This document shows, piece after piece, positions 23,797 to 35,203 of a DNA stretch of 64,000 nucleotides. Made by a program: the position numbers and the translations under genes. The notes beneath the pieces were generated by a model, which saw nothing but the letters and a program-made list of their open reading frames with translations, searched no databases and was not told the origin of the DNA. Within the stretch, counting starts at the first letter, position 1. Every line of letters begins with the position of its first letter. Source of the DNA: Gymnopus androsaceus JB14 (Eukaryota; Basidiomycota; Agaricomycetes; Agaricales; Omphalotaceae); the NCBI GenBank assembly GCA_009733575.1, contig ML769720.1, forward strand, positions 1 to 64,000, given 5' to 3'.

Positions 23797-25873
23797 ATGA
23801 CGACTACAAGCCCAAGCGTGCTGATTGTAAGCCCTTCATCCTACTTTCCAGCTTTCGCTGACAGTATCTAGGTCGGTGCCGGGCCTACTGGGCTCTTCCA
23901 CGCTCTCACACTTCTCCGCAACGGAATCCCCGTTCGTATCATCGAAAAGCAAGATGCTTTCCAGGTCGGGACCAGAGGATGTGGTCTGCAACCCAGGACC
24001 GTCGAAATATACAAGCTTCTCGGTCTCCTACCCGACCTCCTTGAAGTCAAAGCGGATCCCTTCCCCGTCTTCGAGTTTGATTCGCCTCAGGGCAGTATCG
24101 AAGACACGGAAGGTAAGGCAGTGCCTATGATAGAAGAAGTAGAAAACACCCCTTCTCGACCATTCGTGAGCGTTGCGCTTTCATCATTATCCAACTATCA
24201 TATTCATGATCTCGTCTCTTTAGAACAATGGCTTTATGCTCATGCAGGAACGTCAGGAGCACCTTCTTCGATCAGCTATCTTGAGGGACTATGGCGTTCA
24301 AGTTGAGCTTTCTACTGAACTCCGCTCGTTCGAAGAGCATGAAGACCATGTTATCGCCCACGTCGTCAAGATATCTGATGGCGAGGAGAAATCAGAGACG
24401 ATTTACGCGCACTTCCTTGTCGGTGCTGACGGTGGGAAGAGCACCATCCGGAAACAGTTGGGAATTGAATTCGTTGGAGACTCTTCTGATGCGCACAGTA
24501 TTGGCATGGTCGCTGGGGACATTGTAGGTCTTGAAGGGACGCTGGACCAAAAGGTCAGTTCAGTTGTCTACAAGATCGTCGTCGAATTTGCGGGCTGATG
24601 ATTGAGCACAGATTTGGCGTCTGTGGGGGAGCCCTCGTGACAAAAAGTAAGCTTTTTCTTCAGTCCACCTCTCTCTCTAATCCATTCTTAATTATATACT
24701 TCATTAGGTTATCTATCCGTCCATGCTGCGTCCCAGGAAAGAACTACTTGAACTTCTTCCTTGGTGGGAGGAATGTCGATTTGGACAAAGTTGTATCTAG
24801 CCGGGACGTATTGCTTTCTACGATTCATGATATCACTGGGAGGGATGACATGAAGTTTGGAGAGGTGATTACAATGAACATATGGAGGTAGGAATTTTTC
24901 ATACCCTTATCTGTTCTATTTGCTCATGGTTCTACTTCATAGACCCAACATTCGAATGGTAGGCAGCTTCGGGAAAGGAAGAGTTTTCATTGCTGGAGAT
25001 GCTGCCCATGTTCATAGTCCTACTGGGGGCCAGGTATTCAAACTTTATTATTCACGGTCTTCAACAACTTACAACCCAATCTGAACCTCTCCAGGGCATG
25101 AACTCAGGTGCTCAGGATGCTGTAAGCTTTTGACGTACCGTCTCTTGGCATATATCTGAACTACGATGCTCCAGATAAATCTCGGATGGAAGCTCGCTCT
25201 TGTCGACAAAAACCTTGCCCCGAAAAGCATCCTCGAATCCTACACCCAAGAACGTGTACCTGTCATTGCCAGCATGCTCGAAATGACGACAAAGCTCTTC
25301 AACAAGACGTTCAAACCCTCTGCGGATGAGACGACAGCTGACGGTATGAAGAGGGAATACGAACTGCGGATGTTTGGCGTTAATTATCGAAAGAGTCCTA
25401 TTGTCGTTGACGAACGGTACACCTACACGGATGAGGATACTGTGGATCCGTACCGATCTGGAGACGATGGGACTGTACGAGCAGGCGACAGAGCTCCAGA
25501 TGCTCCTCAGCTATCGCAGCTGTCACCTGTAGCGCAATCAACAACGTTCTTCGACATCTTCAGCCCCGCCTATCATACGGTCCTCATATTTACCCATCCA
25601 GGAGAAGAGACGGAGAAGATTATCCATCGTGCTAGCCGTTTTCCGAAGGATATCGTGAAGACCGTTCTTGTTCTACCTCAGTCATCGTCCACCAGCATCA
25701 CCTCCGCTGCGGATATTGTTGTCGTCGATACGGAGGGCTTTGCCTTCAAGCATTATATGATCGAGGACAAGAATCTCCCCACTTTTGTCATTGTGAGGCC
25801 GGACGGGTTCATTGGCGGTTTGGTGCATGGGGCTGAGGGGCTCAGAAAGTATTTCAACATTGTTCTTTTGTAA
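23797..25873 (+). CDS. Class A FAD-dependent aromatic monooxygenase (PheA/TfdB-like)
   Basis: Start MTTTSPSVLI, with the first intron splitting the Rossmann motif, which continues VGAGPTGLFHALTLLRNG (GxGxxG). Then come a FAD-binding GTRGCGLQPRTVEI, the central LVGADGGKSTIRKQLGI (DG motif), and GRVFIAGDAAHVHSPTGGQG with MNSGAQDAINLGWKLA, the GD FAD motif. The C-terminus (AGDRAPDAPQL, LPTFVIVRPDGFIGGL) is the thioredoxin-like domain of phenol hydroxylase-type enzymes. There are at least seven short introns. The enzyme should use NAD(P)H and O2 to hydroxylate a phenolic or other aromatic compound; the substrate is not predictable. It is not clearly clustered with other catabolic genes, and no frame breaks were seen. 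Confidence 0.9.
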
Positions 25874-26626
25874 AATGGTTCTCTCTTACTTTGTCAGCTG
25901 TACTTGTAGTCTCGAGAATCCACATTACTGATGCATGTTCCATCTGCACTTGCAATGTATGCATGAATCTGAACAGTATTTATTATAGCGTTCAGATCGT
26001 CTTTTGAAGTCCCATTGAAGTAGAAACTTGTAGACACCTTCTTTCACAATACCCAAGTGATGGAAAATCGGAAATGTGAGGATGAATCGGCCGTCCAGGG
26101 AGAGATACTATAGGCGCCCTAGAAATGCGAATGCTTCTAGAAATGCAAATCATAGAGAAATCCTTTCTCCTGCCCTCAGTTTTGAATCATTTCCCTTGAG
26201 AATTATACCGCGTACAGCTTGATCATATTTTCAAAGGACTGTCTATTCATAATTTTAAGCCATGCAGTTGAAAAAATTCAGGATTTTCAAAAGTGCTGAA
26301 AACCATGGTTGCACACAGCATGACTTTTGAAAATGAATTGATTTTGAGAGTTAAAAAAATCGGACAGCTTAGCGGTCTAGATGGTATCAAGATATGCTGG
26401 CTACTGGTAGATTGGATGGCTTGATGTGGTCAGAAAGCGCAAGGGAAGTCTTAGAGTTTACCGAGGTTCAGAAAGTCGAGGGTTTTGAGCATGCTTCGAC
26501 ATCAATGGCAGCATGACTTTACCACTCAAGTCAGGGTTTCCAGTCTGCCCAAAGTATGGCGCCATTTCATGTAAGCAGATTGTCTCACATGACCTAAAGA
26601 TGACACATGTGTTTATTACTCTAGCT
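25874..26626. other. Intergenic, nothing supported
   Basis: 3' flank of the monooxygenase and unique-looking AT-rich sequence. No gene or terminal repeat is seen. Confidence 0.4.
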
Positions 26627-26990
26627 CAATGCGCGCAAACTTCGGGCCTGTACTCTGCTTCCCTCCCCTCCCTTGCTATGCTTGGGGGGTCCCCCAGACC
26701 GGGAAGCCTCAGCACTCTAAAGCCTTATTTGCACTTTCAAACATGCCAAACCCCTAACCTCTAACCCAACCCCAAACCCTAACCTTTGGTTCCCCAGGGT
26801 TTGGCAATGTTGTGGACTTGGGCGCAACCCTAACAGTAGAGAGCAAGCCCGAGCATTGCTAAAAAAAAAATTATCAAGACAGAATAAATATTAAATGAAA
26901 AATGTACAAGGCCCCAGGTTCAAACCCAAGCCTCTATCAGTAATAGCACCAAGCCACAGCTACTAATACCATTACACCACCAATACCATT
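26627..26990. repeat. Dispersed repeat with CCCTAAC words, copy 2, plus tRNA-like segment
   Basis: 26630-26870 matches the repeat at 3817-4050 and ends in a run of ten A. Beyond it, at about 26905-26985 on the minus strand, TGGTGTAATGGTA and GGGTTTGAACC resemble Pol III A and B boxes. This suggests a tRNA-headed SINE, but the second part is not found beside copy 1. Confidence 0.45.
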
Positions 26991-27441
26991 ATGCCATTGT
27001 TCCATGTATATATTATGTTGAATCATCAATTGACTATGTCAGTAAGTGAGCGCCGTTTTAGGAAATAGGTGTTATCTATAAATCACATGGGCCAATATGC
27101 TTACATGAAATTGCGCCATACTTTGGGCAGACTTGAAAATCCTCAAGTCACTAGATGTCACGTTTGCACTTCCCTGCTATTTTGGAGGTCATCATTGGCA
27201 CCTTCTGGCAACAGCTCAACAATCAATAAATTTCTCAACCTTTCTGAGGACAGTCTTTGAGATAATAGATATGTGCTCTGAAAACCTTAGAGCTTCCGGA
27301 TAAGAATTGCAAAAGTTTTTCTACACTGACATTTTGATTTGCATTACTAGGTTAGCTATAGTAGTTGGCCTGAGGCAAAAAAAGAAAAAAAAATTCCATG
27401 CCCAGTCTGGGACTAGCATGGTCACCCCAGGTGCTGCCTGG

Positions 27442-27479
27442 GGGTGGACTTTGAAATCTGCATGGATTTCAGTCCACCC
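27442..27479. repeat. Short perfect-type hairpin
   Basis: GGGTGGACTTTGAAATC is followed after a TGCATG loop by GATTTCAGTCCACCC. It lies in otherwise featureless repeat-rich DNA. Confidence 0.5.
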
Positions 27480-28238
27480 GGGGCAATCTTCATGGTTACG
27501 GGCGACCGTGCATTGCTGTATTAGCATGCCAAAGCAGCGCACTTTGCAATGGGAGAAACTTGTAAGGTGTATGAATCACAATTGACCAGATCAGTAATGA
27601 TTTTTCAGTGGTGTTAATGGTGTAACAAGAGATTTGCCATTTGAAGGCTGCTAAATGGCTCCTGCAGTCAGCGCTGGCTGAAGAGCAAGCCGAGGCAAAG
27701 ATGACCTTGAGTTGGTGAGGGCAGTAGATATTCATCTGGTACTGTAAAAGGATTCAAATCTTGCCTTGTTTTGTAGTAATACAAAATATGTTGTTGTTTC
27801 ATTAATTAATAGTACAGGAATGCAACACAATGCATAAGTATATTGAATCATGCACTGAACCATGGTTACCTACATCCATCCAGGACGGGTGTGCTATGCA
27901 ACGGATACATGGACCAGGCAGCAGATGATTTACACATTTGGGTGTACCATAGGCAGTTTTATTGACAATGACTGGAATCTCATTGAAATGCTTGTAGACT
28001 TCAAGCCTCTTGAGGAAAAAGAGCATCAAGGACTCTTGGCAGGAAAAGCCTTCATTGAGGGCATGCATCAATGTGGTGGTCTTAATAAGATACGTGGTTT
28101 CACATGGGGCTGCACAACTTGGAGCTTACTTCCATTTTTGATGTCTACATCCTTAGCATTACAATGGACAATGCAAAGGTCAATGACATCCTATATGATA
28201 CCGTAGCTCAATGTGTTTTAGCTTGCTATATGGAGCCG

Positions 28239-28439
28239 TGTCAAGGTTATATGAATTCTATAGAGTATGTGTGTATATCTGGTATGGAGCAACGAGAGCG
28301 ATAAGTACAATATTAATGTATCGGAAAGTGTTCATACCTGGTATGGAGCAATGAGAGCAATAGGGGTTGCTCTGTCCCAGGTCGGTATGTAAGTCAAATG
28401 GAGGTATATTGGTAAGGCCGAGGTTGGTTAACTATGACA
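28239..28439 (-). repeat. Copia 3' LTR
   Basis: 201 bp, TG...CA ends on the + strand. It differs from the other LTR at about 12 sites, of which about 10 fall in CpG dinucleotides. Confidence 0.95.
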
Positions 28440-28448
28440 CCCCCCCTT
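28440..28448 (-). promoter_or_regulatory. Polypurine tract of the Copia element
   Basis: AAGGGGGGG on the minus strand directly abuts the 3' LTR, the expected plus-strand primer site. Confidence 0.8.
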
Positions 28449-29840
28449 GACTGGCATCTAGCCTAAGCATAGAGACCCATCGTGTATGTAGTGTTCTATG
28501 CAGAGGTTTAGTAAGTAAGTCTGCAATGTTTTCTTTACCTGAAACATGGATAACATCAATTTGCCGTTTAACAATGCAGTTGCAAATGAAGTGTTCTCGG
28601 ATTGAAATATGTTTCATCTTTGAATAAGCATAAGGGTCGTGAGTACAGGCGACCGTGCCCTGGTTGTCACAAAAGATTGTCATAGGGTTGTATTGGGGAA
28701 AACCAAGTTCAGCAAAGAGGTTCCGGAACCATAGGACTTCCCTCGCACAATGAGTGGATGCCAAGTATTCAGCCTCGCATGATGACAATGCGACCACGGC
28801 CTGCTGTTTCGAGCTCCACAACAGTGGTGAGTCCCCAACCATGACTAGGAATCCAGAGATGGATTTTCTCATGTCTCCCATTCCCCAGTCTGAGTCTGAA
28901 AGGGCTTGTATAATCAGATATACAATGTTCGATGAGCCCAATGTAATACCGAGCGTTTGAGTTCCCTTGAGGTAGCGTAAAAGGTGTTTAGCGGCTGCAA
29001 TATGCAAAGGACCATAGTTAGCCATAAAACGGGCTAGTTCTTGAACGGTGTAGGCAATGTCTGGCCTTGAGCAAGTGCATAAGTACATGTATTTGCCTAC
29101 AACAGCACCGTATGGGAATTTTCCAACCTTCTCGGCTTCTTCAGGTGAAAGGGGTGTTGTCTGGGGGACTAGTCTTGGTTTTGGGTCCATTGGTGTGTAT
29201 ACAGCGTTACAGTTTTTGAAGTTGAATTCTCAGAGAATGGACTGGATGTAGGTTGTTTGGCTGACCTTAATTGTTTGATTTTCGAGATCTCGTTCTATAG
29301 TGCACCCAAGGTGGAATGTTGGTTGACCATTATTGGTGATTTTGAACAAGGAACCAATTAGATTCACGACCAAATCAGATTCTTTGTCTGTGGTTTATGC
29401 AATGAGCATGTCGTCCACACTTGTTGTAACGTATGAGTGATTGTTCCCATTTATGCATATATATACGCTCCAGTCTGATTCAAGGCATTTGAACCTGATC
29501 GTCTCGAGTTTCGCGTTAAGCTCAAGGTACCATTACCTACCGGACTGCTTCAGGCCATATAGACCCTTCTTCAGTCTCCAGTACCCCGAGCCAACTATGG
29601 AGGGCCTGCGCATGTAGATTTCTTCCTTGAGAGGTCCATTAAGGAAGGCGGTTTTGACGTCTATTTGTCATAGTTTCATGTTGTGTTCCGCTACTAGCGT
29701 AAGTACCATACACATTGATTCCCATCGGGCTATGGGTGTGAATGTGTAAACAAAGTCTTGACTGGGTATCTGCATGAATCCCTTAGCTACGAGACAAGCT
29801 TTGAAACGAGATATGAGGCCATCCTAGTCTCGTTTAATGT
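28449..29840 (-). pseudogene. pol: Copia reverse transcriptase and RNase H (damaged)
   Basis: The open part 28432-29190 has KYMYLCTCSRPDIAYTVQEL, SGFLVMVGDSPLLWSSKQQA, LSSCEAEYLASTHCAREVLW and ENIADLLTKPLHR, the diagnostic RNase H and C-terminal blocks of Copia. Upstream, 29200-29840 encodes RT with VDDMLIA, but in-frame stops interrupt it repeatedly. The RT active site is normally Y/H-V-D-D; here a serine precedes VDD. Confidence 0.9.
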
Positions 29841-30575
29841 GGAGGACCCATTCAGAGCCCACTGCCTTTCTTCCGGGGGTAGTTTGTCTACTTCCTCATA
29901 GACCCCTTTCTCTTTCAGCAACTCAAGTTCCTTGTAGATTGCTGCGAGCCAGTGGGTCCAGTAGATGGAAGATTGAGCTTCGAGGATGGACTGGGGATCC
30001 TTTTCTTCTGGATCGTCAATAGGGTCTGTGAGCGCAGCACCTGCATAGGCAACTTCCGCTTGTACAAAGCTTCTAGCTAGTAGTGGGAAGTCTGCTTCGT
30101 TGCATTCAATGTCAAGATTGTCAATCTGTGCGCTAAGGACGTCTATGAGGTTGGTGTTCCCCCCCTTGTCCTGCGTACAGTGAATGTATCATGCTGGTAA
30201 TTTTCACGTGTGTCGCATGCGGCATTCAGCAATCAATGTATTGTCCATAAGCGTGTCCCCGTCAGGATCAAAGCTATGGAGGTATGTAAATGTAAGGGTA
30301 AGTAACAACATTAAGTTACTTACTTCTCTCTGGAATCATATGGCATGTCACCATGAGGTTCACAGGATTTGTTATGGTCCAGTCTGCACATCACAGATTA
30401 GGACAGGAGTACAACCATACATGGTTTTACTCACATATTCATAGGTTCCAAGTTCGCTGGCATGTCACCAGTAGAACTAGAAGTATTGTAGGAATTCAAT
30501 CTGCACATCACAGATGATTACCGTAGGGATTTTGGATTGTAAGCACATCACTTACAGATCCATTTTGCGTACAAT
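29841..30575 (-). other. Copia linker between integrase and RT, eroded
   Basis: No long frame remains. Two imperfect roughly 110-bp repeats each contain GGCATGTCACCA and TCTGCACATCACAGAT, reading as degenerate VICDVQ-type peptides on the minus strand. DPQSILEAQSSIYWTHWLAA near 29950-30010 leads into RT. Confidence 0.5.
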
Positions 30576-33295
30576 CTAGAGGAGTTTGGAACCTCCAAAT
30601 CGTTTCTCCAACTTGTAGGGTATGTCATCCCATAGAACTTCCGAAGGTGGTGGCAATAGTAAGGAAGTAGGGAAACCATGGAAGACCATGTCATGGCGAA
30701 CCTGGATTGTTTTTGAGTTTGGGAAGTAAATGAGGTAGCCTTTCAAATTACGGGCATAACCCATGAATCTACCTTCTTCCCCGCATTCTATGACTTTGTT
30801 GAGGCTATCGGAGTTTATCTTCCTCGAAGTCACTAGACATCCAAACGGGCATAAGTGTGAGAGGTCGGCGCATTTATTGAGGAAGGATTCAAAAGGAGTT
30901 TTATCGGATGGAAGAGCTGAATGAGGGATGCGATTCTTGATGTGTACACAGGCCTGGGCTGCTAGAGGCCAGAACCAATGTGGGAGGTTTCTGTCTACAA
31001 GCATTGAACGCATCATGCACTCAACAATTTGGATAGTCCTCTCAGCAACACCATTTTGCTGAGAGGCATCTGGCACCAACTGCTCATAGGAGATGCTGTT
31101 TTCTTTGCAGTAAGTTTTGAAGTAAAGGTGGACACGACTCCGGGTCCTGACCTGGTACCGGCAGGTTTACCTGTGGGAATACCGGCCGGTTTTTTAACCT
31201 GTGGGTCCCGGTACCGGTTTCCCATGGGTTATGCCCAGTTGCAGGTCGCCATTTTTGTTTTATTGTGACCGGCTGGTACCGGTAGACCCGTGGGAACAAA
31301 TGTTTGGCTTTAATATTGGTACCTATTTTACTACTTAGTGCCAATATAGTATACTAATATTATTGGTTAGTACTTACAGTATGTATTAGTTCTGCTTGGG
31401 ACTGATATTAGTGTCTAATACTAGTATACTTACACTAATAGTACTAATACTTTGCCAATAGTAGCTTAATTAATAGTAAGTAAGATAATAGAGGTAACAT
31501 TAAGATGCATATATGCAGCTATAGTAGCAGTGATAGTGCATACAGTAGCATAGAGATCTTATTTAGATCCTATCTCCATGTCAAAAGACATTATCAATAT
31601 TTTGGTATCATTACCACTGACATTGTATTGAATACTGTACCAATAATGGCTGGATACTTACCAGTCTTTGAATTTAGTACTAACATTGGTGCTAGAATCT
31701 AATACAAACATACTAGTACCAGTATAAGTACTAATGTTAGTACAAATATTATTACTGCTAGTGAGTGCCCTAGTATGGGCAGGTTACACAGGTACCGGCC
31801 GGTTTACCTGTGGCAGGTCCAGGTACCGGTTAACCGGTTTCCCACGGGTTTGGAACCGGTCGCAGGTCGCTAGTTTTGCCCTCCGGTTACCGGCATCACA
31901 GGTCCAGGTAAACCGGGACCCGGAGTCGTGTCCACCCTTATTTTGAAGACACCATGTATGAGTTCATTGGCGTTGTTGACGCGAAGGACAGCGACCGGGT
32001 AACCAAGATATTTTTTGACCGCGAGTCGAAATTCATAGAAGCATTGAACAGCTTCGGATTTGTGCTTTAGGAAATAAATAGTAATAAAACGCAAGTGGTC
32101 ATCGACAAAGATGATGAAGTAACGGAAACCACCATAACCATTGGGGAGAGTCCCACAGATATTGGTGTGGATGCGAAAGAGAGGACAGTCAGCTCGTGTA
32201 TATGATTGTTTGGGGAACTTTAGCCGCTTGATGTTGGCTCGCGCGCAAATGCGGCAGTTCTTGACCTGGACATTGTCAATGGGCAGTCCAGTGGTTGCGT
32301 GTTTCAGCCCTTTAACGTCTATGTGGCCCACTAGACGGTGGTAAAACCCACGCATTGAGCAAGTTTGGATTCAGTCCCTGGACCAAATAGTGTTGTAACA
32401 TCAGGCACCATTCCTGCAATCAGCAGTGATTGCGGGGACGTTGAGGAAGCACCTGATACTGATGATTCCAAGACCATGGCTTCAACAGGAACCACGTCCA
32501 TCCTGTAAAGGTCCCTAATAATGCTCCCTCTTGTGAATGAAGTACCTTTGGAACTGAAGTACGTGATTTTGCCGTCGCCAGTTCGTGTACTGACACCCTT
32601 CTTGTCAATTCTAGAACCTGAGATGAGATTACAGTGAGCAGATGGAATATGTAAGACATTCGAGAGAGAAAACATCCTCTTCGTTTTACCCATTGTTGCC
32701 TCTAGCATAATGGTACCCTTTCCGACTGCCACAGCCGAGAGTTTCAATCCAAAACCGTGAACTTGAAGTGGACTTTCTAGATTGTTATATTCGTGGAAGA
32801 AACGTTTCTCCCTGAAGATATGCCTGGTAGCCCCAGTGTCATGGTTGATGGAGTTGTCCTGCGGTACGTCCAAGTTTAGGGCAACGGCGTTGACATTGAC
32901 ATCTTCTCCGACCAAGATTTCATCATTGTCACTTTCTTCTGTGTCACCCATGATTTTCATCAGGAATGCCAACTCCTCTTCCAAGTTCCCTACCATCTCC
33001 TGCAATTCCTCTTCTGGTGGGTTGAACTCGGCCACTCCTGCAAATCGACTAGGACTTTGTTGACCTCTAAGCCAGTTATCTCTTCCACCAGTACCCTTAG
33101 TTGCTCCCTCGATAGAGCGTTTCCAGTGGACGGCGATTCTTTGCTCGGGCGAGAGATGGATATCTCTCATTCCTTTAAAGTCTGGTGGGTATTGTCCAAC
33201 TTTTCCACCACCATAGACAAAACATTCGGCTTTGGTGTGGCCAACTGGATAGGAGCAGTAGGTATTCTTGCAGATTATGTTGCATCCAGTTAAGG
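30576..33295 (-). pseudogene. pol: Copia protease and integrase (damaged)
   Basis: Zinc-knuckle-like CNIICKNTYCSYPVGHTKAE lies just after gag in another frame. The protease site is DTGAT at about 32826-32840. The integrase zinc region (YHRLVGHI, CRIC) leads into a catalytic core where two expected aspartates are asparagine: IHTNICG (codon 32161-32163) and RVNNANELIHG (codon 31975-31977). The glutamate region DASQQNGVAERTIQ is intact but lies beyond the 818-bp MITE. The integrase C-terminal part ends at 30576. Confidence 0.9.
31123..31940. mobile_element. hAT-type MITE inserted in the Copia integrase
   Basis: 818 bp with termini TAAAGGTGGACACGACTCCG and the inverse of TAAGGGTGGACACGACTCCG, flanked by a perfect 8-bp duplication TTTTGAAG (31115-31122 and 31941-31948). 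An 8-bp duplication is a hAT hallmark. The subterminal arms are rich in ACCGGTTTACC / GGTACCGGCCGG words; the middle is TACTA-rich. No ORF for transposase. Confidence 0.85.
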
Positions 33296-34877
33296 GTTTG
33301 CTTTCCTGTCATTTTGCTGAGGTTGCTTTGACTGACCTCTGTTCGCAGGTGATGTTGACATTCCTACAGATTCCTGGTTAGCTGCGTAAACGCCAGTGAC
33401 AGTGCGACCATCCATCCTGCGTGATTTCCCGGTAGCTACAATAGTGTTAATTGCAGCAAATGATGGATGGAGCTGCAATTGGACTTCCTCATTCTTTAGG
33501 GTTTGGATTACAAAGTTTGACAATAGTGGCTTCCCTGTGGCCTCCAATATCTTCAACCTGTTGCAGAGGTTGTCACGACAATAGCGCCAGTCAATGTCTG
33601 GGCTCATCAGGGTGATGAGGTGTTTGGCGAACTGGTCATTGGGCATCATATTTGGATCGGCATCTCGAAGTTGGTTGTAGAATTGGACCATAGACTGGAG
33701 CCAGGAGACAGGGTCACCTCCAGCTGGACAGGCATTGCCAATGATTTGCTGGTTGATATTGATAGCGGTGAGTGTATTAGCTGGTTCATATTCGCGCTTT
33801 AGTGCTAACCAAGCATCATGGGCACTAGCAGCATTCTGAACGACGTACAGCTTTGACAGCTGATTCTGCCAGCTTAATGCAAAAAATCACGATAAGTGTC
33901 GTGGGCCATTTTGCAAAAGATCCCGATAACTTTTAGCACTGATATTTTGGAAGCATTCACTGAATATTTGGAATATGTAGATTGTGTTGCAGAATATTTG
34001 GTAAATAAATAATGATAAAATCACCATAAATGCCTAAAATAGAAATGGCTATAGCGGGTGAAGGAGGGCCCGTGGGAAAAAACTGACACCCCCCCCCTAC
34101 CCTGTGGTAGTGATGGCTATCCAACCATAACCTTGTTTCATCCCTATACCCTAATTATCCTAACCCTAACCCTGTATATTTTAACAGTGGGGGCAAGCCC
34201 CCACACCCCCATATCATCCTCAACCCCTAAACCCTAACCCTAACCCTAATCCTACCATAATCATAATATTTGGCAAAATATTGCTTCAACATGCTAATTG
34301 GGACAATATACCCTAACCCTAACCCTAACCCTACCCTAACCTCACCTGACCTGATTGCATAATCTTCCAAATATGGTCTTAAAAATATTTGGTAAACATA
34401 AATATGGTTGCTAGAATATTTGGCAAATCATCTAGCCATATATTCCTATTCCAAAATCTCAGTGCTAAAAGTTATCGGGATCTTTTGCAAAAGCCTAGCA
34501 ACATCTAGTGGCTTTGAAGGGGGAACTGCTCTAGCGATTATTGCTCGGGCCTTCTTGTCGCCATTGAGCCAGTTCTTTGCCTTCTGCTGTGCAAGTTTGA
34601 CTTTGGCTTCGTTACCTGGGATGGTGAACATTGTCAGAATGCCCGATGCATCGAGACCTTTGGCACATTGCGTTACTCACAAATCTGGGATTCTCGGTGG
34701 ATCGTATTCTGTTCCACCGATATATTTCCAGTATCCGGCTGCATCGAGTTTGAGTTCCGATTTCTGCTTGAACTCGTTGTAGTTGTTTGTGCCATCTTTG
34801 TCCTCCTTGATAGGGAGTAGAGTGGGTTGTTTCCAATCCAATTTCTCTTTCTCTTTGGTAAGTTCCATAATAGGCAA
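33290..34877 (-). pseudogene. gag: Copia gag, interrupted
   Basis: N-terminal part MELTKEKEKLDWKQPTLLPI, ... YWKYIGGTEYDPPRIPD, then LDASGILTMFTIPGNEAKVK up to KPLDVARL at 34490. It is interrupted by the 33875-34493 insertion and resumes WQNQLSKLYVVQNAASAHDA, AWLALKREYEPANT, RYCRDNLCNRLKILEATGKP, ending at 33290. This is the UBN2/gag-polypeptide type of Copia elements. Its frame differs from that of the following protease by one base. Confidence 0.85.
33875..34493. mobile_element. TIR element carrying CCCTAA telomere-like arrays, inserted in gag
   Basis: A near-perfect inverted repeat of about 44 bp (TTTTGCAAAAGATCCCGATA...) occurs at 33908-33951 and 34449-34493, and a diverged extra copy of the left terminus lies outside it at about 33875. 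The interior holds several (CCCTAA)n runs, the longest near 34312-34340, with CCCCCACACCCCC sequence. Non-coding. Target duplication is unclear (imperfect TAAGCT/TAGGCT). Confidence 0.7.
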
Positions 34878-34987
34878 TTTTGACTGTACTGATAGTTCAA
34901 GGATTTAGGGAAGAGCAATTCGGAAGACATCTGTGTAGTGAGGATTTCGAAGATATAGGGGCTTTTCTGGTATGCAGTGATTAGAGC

Positions 34988-35002
34988 CTGGGGCCCATAA
35001 CC
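34988..35002 (-). promoter_or_regulatory. Primer binding site matching initiator tRNA-Met anticodon arm
   Basis: The + strand CTGGGGCCCATAACC next to the 5' LTR has the sequence of the tRNA-iMet anticodon stem-loop (CAU centre). The minus-strand RNA would pair with an internally cut tRNA-iMet, as known for Drosophila copia. Confidence 0.75.
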
Positions 35003-35203
35003 TGTCAAGGTTATATGAATTCTATAGAGTATGCGTGTATATCTGGTACGGAGCAATGAGAGCAATAAGTACAATATTAATGTATGGGAAAGTGTTCATA
35101 CCTGGTACGGAGCAACAAGAGCAATAGGGGTTGCTCCGTCCCAGGTCGGTATGTAAGTCAAACGGAAGTATATTGGTAAGGCTGAGGTTGGTTAACTATG
35201 ACA
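35003..35203 (-). repeat. Copia 5' LTR
   Basis: 201 bp, same ends as the other LTR. It is followed by the target duplication AGCCG and the continuation of the hAT relic. Confidence 0.95.

Larger units (their letters stand above)
28239..35203 (-). mobile_element. Ty1/Copia LTR retrotransposon (degenerate, full length)
   Basis: Two 201-bp LTRs (TGTCAAGG...TATGACA) flank a minus-strand gag-pol. The target duplication is AGCCG (28234-28238 and 35204-35208). The order is gag, protease, integrase, RT, RNase H, as in Copia. The reading frame is broken by stops, frameshifts and two nested insertions (31123-31940, 33875-34493). It inserted into the hAT transposase relic. Confidence 0.95.

Noticed and set aside
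33290..33300. Programmed frameshift between gag and protease
   Set aside because: A one-base frame change is present, but the element is full of decay mutations and no slippery site is evident, so decay is the simpler reading.
34190..34345. True telomere end
   Set aside because: The CCCTAA runs are short, imperfect and enclosed by inverted repeats within a retrotransposon, so they are interstitial.
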